DNA of 7,505 nt. It comes from a bacterium (GTDB lineage Bacteria; Vulcanimicrobiota; Vulcanimicrobiia; Vulcanimicrobiales; Vulcanimicrobiaceae). The notes beneath the pieces were generated by a model that saw only the letters and a list, made by a program, of their open reading frames with translations, ran no database searches and had not been told where the DNA came from. The stretch covers positions 1 to 7,505 of the forward strand of contig JAKAPO010000115.1 in NCBI GenBank assembly GCA_021807065.1, in the 5' to 3' direction. Made by a program: the position numbers and the translations under genes. Positions 1-4,930 of the stretch are shown one piece after another (within the stretch, counting starts at the first letter, position 1; every line of letters begins with the position of its first letter).

Positions 1-934
1 TCCGATCTCGTTCCTGCTCGACCACGAGCAAGCGATGCTGCTCGTTCATGTCATCCATCTTCATCCGCGTCGGCGTCCCAAAGCGTGCGGCAATTTCCTC
101 GACCCGCTTTGGATCGTCGGTATGAATGTGTACTTTAAGCGTCGGCCGCAGGCCGACGACTAAGAGCGATTCGCCTCGCCCTTCCAGCGCGTTGCGCAGC
201 TCCTGCGCCCCGCAAGCGGCATCTTCGAGCACGAACTCGGTACAGAAGCGGTTCTCTCCCAACGTTTGCCGCGCGTTGAAGACGAGCGCGCGTACGGGGC
301 GACGGGGAAACGCGGTAGCGCGCACTCGCACCTCCGGAAGAAATGCCAGTACGCCTTCTAAGAGGTAGACGAGACCTGCACCGCCGGCGTCGACGACGCC
401 TGCTTGGGCGAGCGCAGGAAGCTGCAGCGGCGTTGCCTCGAGTGCCTCATTCGACGCCTTCAGTACCCCATGAAGCAACCTCAAGAGATCCGGCTCGTGC
501 AGTGCCAGGTGGTACGCGGCATCCGCCGCTGCATCTGCCACCGAGAGAATCGTCCCATCCGCCGGCTTGAGCAGTGCTTGACGCGCCGCGGACGCCGCCT
601 CGCGCAGCGCGGTAGCGACGCCAAACGTATCGACTTCCGTTCGATGCCGAACGTGGTGCGCGAAACCGCGAAGCATCTGCGAGAGGATGACGCCGGAATT
701 GCCGCGAGCACCCATGAGCGCACCCTGCGCGGCGGCGCCGGCAACCTCGGAAAGGGCACGCGTGCGAACCCGGTAAGCCTCGAGCGCTGCGGAACGGATC
801 GTGAGAAACATGTTGGCTCCGGTGTCGCCGTCCGGAACCGGATAGACGTTGAGGTCGTTGACGACTTCGCGGTATTTCCGTAAGAAGTAGGCGCCGGCCG
901 CGAGGAACCTGGCGTACCCTCGGCCGTTTAGCAT
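1..934 (-). CDS. fakA: Fatty acid kinase ATP-binding subunit FakA (YloV/DAK2 family), 5' part only
   Basis: FakA-family proteins phosphorylate fatty acids held by a FakB carrier protein, giving acyl-phosphate for phospholipid synthesis. The window holds the first 311 codons; the frame stays open past base 1, and the family is usually about 550 residues. The N-terminal DAK2/DhaL nucleotide domain is clear: LNVYPVPDGDTGANM at about residues 28-42 carries the Mg-binding aspartates (D35, D37), followed by GARGNSG at 75-81, KPADGTILSV at 123-132 and GVVDAGGAG at 179-187. The middle domain follows, with C231, H269 and H271 in a CTEF...KVHIHTDD context; these match, from memory, a Cys/His metal site reported in Staphylococcus FakA. 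The ATG at 934 is chosen because GGTGGAGG lies just upstream and the protein then starts at the usual distance from the PDGDTG loop. It diverges from rpmB. The Asp23-like yloU gene that normally accompanies it in Bacillus is absent. The family call is secure; FakA function depends on a FakB gene not seen here. Confidence 0.94.
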   Translation of the reverse strand, partial: MLNGRGYARFLAAGAYFLRKYREVVNDLNVYPVPDGDTGANMFLTIRSAALEAYRVRTRALSEVAGAAAQGALMGARGNSGVILSQMLRGFAHHVRHRTEVDTFGVATALREAASAARQALLKPADGTILSVADAAADAAYHLALHEPDLLRLLHGVLKASNEALEATPLQLPALAQAGVVDAGGAGLVYLLEGVLAFLPEVRVRATAFPRRPVRALVFNARQTLGENRFCTEFVLEDAACGAQELRNALEGRGESLLVVGLRPTLKVHIHTDDPKRVEEIAARFGTPTRMKMDDMNEQHRLLVVEQERDR

Positions 935-936
935 AG

Positions 937-944
937 CCTCCACC
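937..944 (-). promoter_or_regulatory. Shine-Dalgarno sequence of fakA
   Basis: The minus strand reads GGTGGAGG followed by CT and the ATG at 934. The purine core is strong but only 2 bases from the ATG if GGAGG is used, or 5 bases if GGTGG is used. An in-frame GTG at 943 overlaps this motif and is the only close alternative start; the ATG is preferred. Confidence 0.6.
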
Positions 945-980
945 GGCGCCCGTCTTTTCGGGGCGCTGGGCGAATCCTGG

Positions 981-1010
981 TTGCGTGCTGCTTGCCTGCC
1001 ATGTTATCAT
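981..1010 (+). promoter_or_regulatory. Candidate extended -10 promoter for rpmB
   Basis: TTGCGT at 981-986, an 18-base spacer, then TATCAT at 1005-1010 (five of six matches to TATAAT). TG at 1002-1003, one base before the hexamer, makes it an extended -10 element, which compensates for the weak -35. Transcription would start near 1017 and give rpmB a leader of about 128 nt, long enough to hold the three hairpins annotated below. Confidence 0.45.
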
Positions 1011-1031
1011 CGCCGCGTTGCCCGGAGCCAA
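1003..1031 (-). promoter_or_regulatory. Candidate sigma-70 type promoter for fakA
   Basis: On the minus strand TTGGCT (1031-1026) and GATAAC (1008-1003) are separated by 17 bases; each matches four of six consensus positions. Transcription would begin near 996, giving a leader of about 60 bases. The -10 hexamer uses the same base pairs as the -10 of the rpmB promoter, and the -35 lies within the 1022-1039 palindrome. This is motif matching only. Confidence 0.35.
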
Positions 1032-1039
1032 GGCTCCGG
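1022..1039. repeat. Perfect 8-bp palindrome between fakA and rpmB
   Basis: CCGGAGCC (1022-1029) and GGCTCCGG (1032-1039) are exact inverted copies around AA. In RNA this folds as a 7-bp stem with a CAAG loop, at the extreme 5' end of the predicted rpmB transcript. In DNA it is a symmetric site that could bind a dimeric regulator, and it covers the candidate fakA -35. No T-run follows on either strand, so it is not an intrinsic terminator. Confidence 0.6.
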
Positions 1040-1065
1040 TCGACCATTTATAGGGGACCCACGCA

Positions 1066-1086
1066 GTCGGGCGCGAAGCGCCGGAC
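1066..1086 (+). promoter_or_regulatory. Second hairpin in the rpmB leader
   Basis: GGCGC (1070-1074) pairs with GCGCC (1078-1082) around a GAA loop. After a single G/G mismatch the stem continues with GTC (1066-1068) pairing GAC (1084-1086). It lies between the 5' palindrome and the hairpin that covers the ribosome-binding site, so the leader would fold as three consecutive stems. Confidence 0.45.
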
Positions 1087-1107
1087 CGCTTCTTCAAACG
1101 TTCGGGA

Positions 1108-1135
1108 CCCCGAAAATGCGCAGCATTTTGGGGAG
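1108..1135 (+). promoter_or_regulatory. Hairpin that sequesters the rpmB Shine-Dalgarno sequence
   Basis: CCCC (1108-1111) pairs with GGGG (1130-1133), and AAAATGC (1113-1119) pairs with GCATTTT (1123-1129). There is one bulged G at 1112 and a GCA loop. The right arm contains most of the Shine-Dalgarno GGGGAG (1130-1135), nine bases before the rpmB ATG at 1145. Folding would hide the ribosome-binding site, so this looks like a translational switch or autoregulatory site. An upstream GGGG at 1053-1056 could compete for the same CCCC arm, although only over 4 bp. No T-run follows, so a terminator is unlikely. Confidence 0.55.
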
Positions 1136-1144
1136 TAGACGCAT

Positions 1145-1336
1145 ATGGCGAAGTTTTGCGAAGTCTGCGGAAAGGGACCGAGAGCGGGAAACCGCGTGAG
1201 CCACGCTATGAACAAGACCAAGCGGCGCTGGCTTCCCAACTTGCAGTCTGTCAAGATCGACGACCACGGTGTTCACCGAACCGCCCGCGTCTGTACCGCC
1301 TGCCTGCGCTCGAAACGAGTCCGCCGCTCGGCCTAG
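1145..1336 (+). CDS. rpmB: Large ribosomal subunit protein bL28, zinc-ribbon form
   Basis: bL28 is a small 50S protein that binds 23S rRNA near the E-site side of the subunit. The 63-residue product begins with MAKFCEVCGKGP and contains the family signature GNRVSHAMNKTKRRWLPNLQ (residues 15-34). Two CxxC pairs, C5/C8 and C50/C53, make it the zinc-binding C+ form. The C-terminus is basic (RSKRVRRSA), and the length is normal for the family. The start is fixed by the conserved MAKxCxxCGK N-terminus and by GGGGAG nine bases upstream. It is the only plus-strand gene in the window, divergent from fakA and convergent with thiL. Its leader carries three stems, the last covering the Shine-Dalgarno. 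From memory, rpmB is also reversed relative to its rpe/thiN and yloV neighbours in Bacillus, so this orientation may be ancestral. Confidence 0.97.
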   Translation: MAKFCEVCGKGPRAGNRVSHAMNKTKRRWLPNLQSVKIDDHGVHRTARVCTACLRSKRVRRSA

Positions 1337-1350
1337 GAGCCTGTCTAGGC
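1331..1350. repeat. Inverted repeat across the rpmB stop codon in the convergent gap
   Basis: GCCTAG (1331-1336, including the TAG stop) and CTAGGC (1345-1350) form a 6-bp stem with an 8-nt loop. It sits in the gap of about 40 bp between convergent rpmB and thiL. No T-run follows on either strand, so at best it is a weak or factor-assisted 3'-end structure. No other terminator-like element is visible in this gap. Confidence 0.35.
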
Positions 1351-1376
1351 GACGTTCACGCGGGCGATCTGCGTCG

Positions 1377-2375
1377 TTAGCCCGTGGCTGGCTTGAAATG
1401 ATCCCATCCCGTAGGAGCGATGGCGCGCTCTACGCCCTTGTCCGCCAGAACGAGGCCAGGCTCTGAGCGAAGGGAACCGACGCGGTAGAGCGGCCGCTTG
1501 AAGTGTTTTTCGAAGCGCGACGCAAGATGGGCAAACGCGCGGCGCTCGCATGCAACGATGAGTTCGAAATCCTCTCCACCGGCGAGAGCGTAATCGCGCG
1601 CATCTTCCCTTAATTGTAGGGCGGCTGCGCGCGCAGATTCCGCGACGGGGACGTCCTCGATCAGCACGCCGACGCCGCTGCTCTCGGCAAGCCGAGCGAG
1701 ATCGGTAGATAGCCCGTCGGAGCAATCCATCATCGCGCGCACGTTCGCGCTCGCAGCGAGCCACCGGCCTTCTCGCAATCGCGCCTGCGGACGGCGATGC
1801 GCTTGCAAGGCTTCATCACGATCGCTTCCTTGGAGCGTAACCTTCCCGCGCGCCGCATCGAGGCCGGCGCGGCTTGCGCCGAGTGGTCCCGTTACAGCAA
1901 CGGCGTTGCCGGCTCTACCGCCCGAGCGCGTCCTACAATTCGAAGCACGCACTTCACCGACGGCGCTCATCGCGACCGTCAGCACGGGCGCGCGGCTAAG
2001 ATCGCCACCGACGATGTCGAGCTTCGCGCTTCGAGCGCAGGCCGAGATGCCGCGATAGAGCCGGGCAAGGCACTCTACGTCGACGTCGCTCGGTATCCCG
2101 AGCGCTACCGTTGCCAGTACCGGGCGGGCACCCATCGAGGCAAGATCGCTGAGATTCGCAGCGGTGACGCGCCAGCCGATGTCTTCGAAACCCATGCTCT
2201 CGCGCGTGAAGTGAACGTCTTCGACAAGCATGTCAGTCGTCACGACGCTGCGATGCGAGCGCGAAGGCTGCCAGACGGCCGCGTCGTCACCGATCCCGAG
2301 CTTTATCGAGGCGTTCTCCGGTTCGCCGATGATCTTCTCGAGATGCGCGACGATATCGTCTTCGCGCAGAGTCAC
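1377..2375 (-). CDS. thiL: Thiamine-monophosphate kinase
   Basis: ThiL uses ATP to phosphorylate thiamine monophosphate to thiamine diphosphate, the last step of cofactor synthesis, in the cytoplasm. The product is 332 residues, normal for the family. Motifs appear in order: GIGDDAAV (27-34), TTDMLVEDVHF (46-56, acidic metal ligands D48 and D53), ANLSDLASMGA (73-83), GGDLSR (123-128), VTGPLG (161-166), MDCSDGLSTD (216-225) and GGEDFEL (266-272). All the metal- and nucleotide-binding aspartates appear intact. The frame is open further upstream, but the start is placed at the GTG at 2375. This GTG overlaps the rpe stop as GTGA, puts GIGDD at its usual distance from the N-terminus, and avoids an arginine-rich extension that lies inside rpe. 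It is the last gene of the yebC-PASTA-rpe-thiL operon and has no good Shine-Dalgarno, so translation is probably coupled to rpe. At the Bacillus locus this position is held by the unrelated thiamine pyrophosphokinase ThiN. Confidence 0.95.
   Translation of the reverse strand: MTLREDDIVAHLEKIIGEPENASIKLGIGDDAAVWQPSRSHRSVVTTDMLVEDVHFTRESMGFEDIGWRVTAANLSDLASMGARPVLATVALGIPSDVDVECLARLYRGISACARSAKLDIVGGDLSRAPVLTVAMSAVGEVRASNCRTRSGGRAGNAVAVTGPLGASRAGLDAARGKVTLQGSDRDEALQAHRRPQARLREGRWLAASANVRAMMDCSDGLSTDLARLAESSGVGVLIEDVPVAESARAAALQLREDARDYALAGGEDFELIVACERRAFAHLASRFEKHFKRPLYRVGSLRSEPGLVLADKGVERAIAPTGWDHFKPATG
2372..2375 (-). promoter_or_regulatory. GTGA stop-start overlap of rpe and thiL
   Basis: The minus strand reads CTGTGA, where TGA ends rpe and GTG starts thiL. 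No purine-rich ribosome-binding site is placed at the usual distance, so termination-reinitiation is the likely way thiL is translated. This overlap decides the thiL start. Confidence 0.75.
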
Positions 2376-3022
2376 AGGAGCGAGCGCAAACGACGCAGCG
2401 TGCCCCCGGGATCGGCATCCGCAAAAATCGCCGTACCCATCACGAGCACGTTCGCGCCAGCCGCGACGACGTCGCACAGATTGCTCGAACCGATGCCGCC
2501 ATCGACTTCCAACTCGCACGCCGGATTACGTTTTTCGATGAGTGCGCGCGCTTCGCGAAGTTTCTCCATGGCGCGCGGAATGAACGCTTGTCCACCCAGA
2601 CCGGGGTTTACCGACATGATCAAGAGGAGATCGCAATCGTCGATCAGGTCTTCCAGCATCGCGACCGGCGTTTGCGGACAGAGCGCTACCCCCGCTTTCA
2701 CGCCCTTGCTGCGTATTCGCGCCAGCAATCCTTGTGCGTGATCGCTCGCCTCGAGATGAAACGTAATCAATCCGGCTCCCGCAGTGCAGAACGCATCGAC
2801 TTGGCGTTCTGGATGCGCGATCATCAGATGACAGTCGAATGGAAGATTGCTTAGCTGCCGCAGATCCTCGACGACCTTCGGCCCCCATGTCAGCGCCGGT
2901 ACGAACTGCCCATCCATGACGTCGACGTGGAGGTAATCGGCGCCGGCAGCCTCCACAGCGGCAATCTGATCGCCAATTCGAGAGAAATTCGCCGAGAGAA
3001 TCGACGGAGCGATCTTGATCAT
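2372..3022 (-). CDS. rpe: Ribulose-phosphate 3-epimerase
   Basis: Rpe interconverts ribulose 5-phosphate and xylulose 5-phosphate in the pentose phosphate pathway. It is a cytosolic, metal-dependent TIM-barrel enzyme. The 216-residue product is full length. It shows IAPSILSANF (4-13), the metal and catalytic residues H32 and D34 in HVDVMDGQFVP, H65 in DCHLMI, the phosphate-side MSVNPGLGGQ (136-145), catalytic D174 in VDGGI, and GTAIF (196-200). Small departures from the usual sequence are N12 where most members have Asp (SILSADF), CPQTP where NPxTP is common, and GTAIF for GSAIF. The His/Asp ligands are all present, so activity is expected. The start ATG at 3022 overlaps the stop of the PASTA gene (ATGA), and the stop overlaps the thiL GTG. 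Its product feeds transketolase, which needs the thiamine diphosphate made by ThiL. Confidence 0.97.
   Translation of the reverse strand: MIKIAPSILSANFSRIGDQIAAVEAAGADYLHVDVMDGQFVPALTWGPKVVEDLRQLSNLPFDCHLMIAHPERQVDAFCTAGAGLITFHLEASDHAQGLLARIRSKGVKAGVALCPQTPVAMLEDLIDDCDLLLIMSVNPGLGGQAFIPRAMEKLREARALIEKRNPACELEVDGGIGSSNLCDVVAAGANVLVMGTAIFADADPGGTLRRLRSLL
3019..3022 (-). promoter_or_regulatory. ATGA start-stop overlap of the PASTA gene and rpe
   Basis: The ATG of rpe and the TGA of the PASTA gene share four bases. A GGAG lies about 14 bases upstream, too far to be an efficient site on its own. Coupled translation of rpe to the upstream PASTA gene is inferred. Confidence 0.75.
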
Positions 3023-4134
3023 GGTGTCGCCGCGGCTCCAGGTTGGCCGCCCCGATGCTCGTTGTAGATCCTGGCTGGTTCGACGCCGAGCCGCTGCTCG
3101 CCGACTAGCACGTTATTCGCGTAGAGGTCGACCGTCGACGTTCCAAGAGCGCTCACGGTGAAGCCGAGTTTCTGACCGGGCTGTGCGTACGCATCGTACA
3201 TGGTGTACGTGCCGGTCGCATCGTGTACGACGAGGCGCACGTGAATCTGCTGGCCGGGTTGTGCCTGATCCGGTACCGGAACGGAAACCAGGACGTGCAC
3301 TTGCCGCAGGATGTAACCCGATTCTAGCGGGCCTGCACTCACCTGCAACGAGACTGGGGTGAACACCGCGATCGCGCTCCCGGGCGCGGGTTTCTGGCGT
3401 GCCACGACGCCGTGCGGCGGACCGTCGGCGCCCAGGGGCGTCCAGACGAGTTGGCCGAGCTTCACGTTGTCGTGTTTCGCCAAAGCGCGCGCTTCGTCGA
3501 TCGTCATGCCGATGAAGTTCGGCACATGCACGACCAGCGCGCCGCCGCTGCTGACAACGACGTTGACGACCTGTCCTTCGTAGACGTTCACGAGCGGATC
3601 GGGCTGCTGCGATATCACGTGCCCCTGCGGCACGTCGTCGCTTCGCACCCACGAGATCTTTCCAAGTTGCAGGTGCATGCGGGAGAGATCGAGGCCGACC
3701 TCGCGCATCGATTCGTAACGCAGGTCCGGCATCGAGCGCGCGACGATTCCGTCGCTCACGACAAACGATATCTGGCGCCCCGGACGAACCTGCGCTCCTC
3801 CCTCGGGTTCCTGATTCATGATCGCATTAGCCGGATAGCGATCGCTGCTCATGTGCTCGACGACTTGCGACGTCAAACCCATGTGCGTCAATTCGGCATT
3901 TGCATCGTCGAGCTGCGAGCCGATGAACGACGGCACCGTTACGGTGTTGGCCGGCGGTATGAGAAACGATACGATCGCGTGGCCAAACCACACGAAGACA
4001 CCGACGAAGGCTGCAAAAACGAGCGTGAAGACCCAATCGCGCGGGATGAGGGGCGGTTCGCGTTGCCTCTGGGGTTCGAGTTCCTGCTCGGACGGGAGTT
4101 CCGGCCGAGCAAGCAGTTCTTCGCCGCTCGTCAC
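3019..4134 (-). CDS. Kinase-less membrane protein with three PASTA domains (PrkC ectodomain-like)
   Basis: The 371-residue product has a 34-residue cytoplasmic tail rich in Glu, Pro and Arg, one transmembrane helix (about 35-60), and an outer region of three PASTA repeats. Repeat 1 is about 64-129 (VPSFIGSQLDDANAEL...), repeat 2 about 133-197 (MPDLRYESMREVGLDL...), and repeat 3 about 201-268 (VPNFIGMTIDEARAL...). A beta-rich segment at about 275-355 resembles in layout the Ig-like domain that ends PrkC/PknB of Bacillus and Staphylococcus. PASTA domains bind muropeptides or lipid II. Here no kinase domain is present: none of the Ser/Thr kinase motifs precede the membrane helix, and yebC lies directly upstream with a 4-base overlap. 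The start is the GTG at 4134 (GTGA overlap). It may be a cell-wall sensor, a partner of a kinase encoded elsewhere, or a wall-synthesis scaffold. Architecture is certain; function is inference. Confidence 0.92.
   Translation of the reverse strand: MTSGEELLARPELPSEQELEPQRQREPPLIPRDWVFTLVFAAFVGVFVWFGHAIVSFLIPPANTVTVPSFIGSQLDDANAELTHMGLTSQVVEHMSSDRYPANAIMNQEPEGGAQVRPGRQISFVVSDGIVARSMPDLRYESMREVGLDLSRMHLQLGKISWVRSDDVPQGHVISQQPDPLVNVYEGQVVNVVVSSGGALVVHVPNFIGMTIDEARALAKHDNVKLGQLVWTPLGADGPPHGVVARQKPAPGSAIAVFTPVSLQVSAGPLESGYILRQVHVLVSVPVPDQAQPGQQIHVRLVVHDATGTYTMYDAYAQPGQKLGFTVSALGTSTVDLYANNVLVGEQRLGVEPARIYNEHRGGQPGAAATP
4131..4134 (-). promoter_or_regulatory. GTGA stop-start overlap of yebC and the PASTA gene
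   Basis: TGA ends yebC and the overlapping GTG begins the PASTA protein. No clear Shine-Dalgarno precedes it. This is the first of three successive 4-base junctions and supports a single transcript and coupled translation from yebC to thiL. Confidence 0.75.
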
Positions 4135-4883
4135 GGGACCAGTATCTCTGCGAGAGCGGCATCGCTCACTTCGAGATTACTAAAGACGCGCTGCACGTCT
4201 TCGTGTTCGTCGACAGCCTCGAGAAACGCAGCCGCCTGCGAGAGCTGGCCGCCCGACAACTCCACCTTGTTCTTCGCGCGCATGCCGAGGTAGGCGTCCG
4301 CGACGCGTAGACCGCGTGCACGCAAGGCGTCGCGCACGCTTGCGAGATTGGCGGGATTCGTGTAGACCGTCGAGAGTTCGAGCTCGTAGTCCAAATCCTC
4401 GACGCCATCGACGAGCACCGCTTCGGTAAGCCGATCCTCGCTGCGGCCGCCCGAATCGATCTCGACGATGCCGACGGGGTCGAACATCCAACCGACGCTG
4501 CCCGTCTCCCCGAGGCTCCCACCGTGTTTGGTGAAGAGAAACCGCAGTTCGCCCGCGGTACGATTGCGGTTGTCGGTAGCGGCATCGACGATGACCGCAA
4601 CGCCGCCCGGACCGTATCCCTCGTATCGCAGTTCCTCGATCTCAGCGCCGCCGCTCTGTCCGCTCGCCCGAGATATTGCGCGCTTGATGTTCTCGAACGG
4701 CATGTTGTTCTCGCGCGCCTTCTCAACCGCTACTTTCAGGCGATAGTTCGCCTCGGGATCCGCAGAACCGGAACGCGCCGCTACGATGATCTCTTTGCTC
4801 AGCTTGCTGAACAGCGCTCCGCGCTGAGCGTCAACTTTGCCCTTACGGAGTTTGATGTTGTGAAACTTGGAGTGCCCGGACAT
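4131..4883 (-). CDS. yebC: YebC/PmpR/TACO1-family protein
   Basis: This family was long annotated as transcriptional regulators; recent work (from memory) links several members to relief of ribosome stalling at proline-rich sequences. The 250-residue product shows the whole family pattern: N-terminal MSGHSKFHNIKLRKGKVDAQ (1-20), NNMPFENIKRAI (59-70), YEGYGPGGVAVIVDAATDNR (87-106), an RTAGELRFLFTKHGGSLGETGSVGW-type block at 108-132, and a C-terminal EDVQRVFSN block (228-236). Residue 7 is Phe where the family usually has Trp (HSKW). The ATG at 4883 is chosen because it begins the invariant MSGHSK. A second in-frame ATG four codons upstream (4895) would add only METS. Only a weak GGAAACGAG precedes 4883. 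It heads the coupled operon yebC-PASTA-rpe-thiL and lies 47 bp downstream of the glycosyltransferase gene, with no terminator between them, so it could be co-transcribed with that gene. Confidence 0.96.
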   Translation of the reverse strand: MSGHSKFHNIKLRKGKVDAQRGALFSKLSKEIIVAARSGSADPEANYRLKVAVEKARENNMPFENIKRAISRASGQSGGAEIEELRYEGYGPGGVAVIVDAATDNRNRTAGELRFLFTKHGGSLGETGSVGWMFDPVGIVEIDSGGRSEDRLTEAVLVDGVEDLDYELELSTVYTNPANLASVRDALRARGLRVADAYLGMRAKNKVELSGGQLSQAAAFLEAVDEHEDVQRVFSNLEVSDAALAEILVP

Positions 4884-4930
4884 ACTCGTTTCCATTTTCG
4901 GCAGAGCCTGGCATTGTCATCCATAACAGA

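Noticed and set aside
447..1097. Minus-strand frame of 216 codons overlapping fakA
   Set aside because: It is low-complexity Arg/Gly sequence. The neighbouring frame encodes the clear DAK2 motifs (PDGDTG, GARGNSG, GVVDAGGAG).
1108..1133. Intrinsic terminator between fakA and rpmB
   Set aside because: The stem is strong but no T-run follows on either strand, and fakA and rpmB diverge from here, so no transcript should end there. Shine-Dalgarno sequestration explains it better.
981..1199. Small plus-strand frame upstream of and overlapping rpmB, from a TTG
   Set aside because: It has no ribosome-binding site or family resemblance, and its 5' end coincides with the predicted promoter -35.
2376..2519. 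Longer thiL start giving a 380-residue product
   Set aside because: The extra N-terminus is Arg-rich, lies within rpe and matches no ThiL sequence. The GTG at 2375 gives the standard length and a GTGA junction.
1797..2741. Plus-strand open frame of 314 codons opposite thiL and rpe
   Set aside because: It is rich in Arg, Ala and Ser, has no recognisable motif, and lies entirely antisense to two clear enzymes. Long antisense frames are common at this GC content.
3412..4293. Plus-strand open frame of 293 codons opposite the PASTA gene and the end of yebC
   Set aside because: It is very rich in His, Arg and Asp with no domain, and the minus-strand PASTA and YebC proteins explain the region.
4884..4930. 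Terminator or small gene between the glycosyltransferase and yebC
   Set aside because: The 47 bases contain no stable stem with a T-run and no credible start with a ribosome-binding site. I see only the weak yebC leader.
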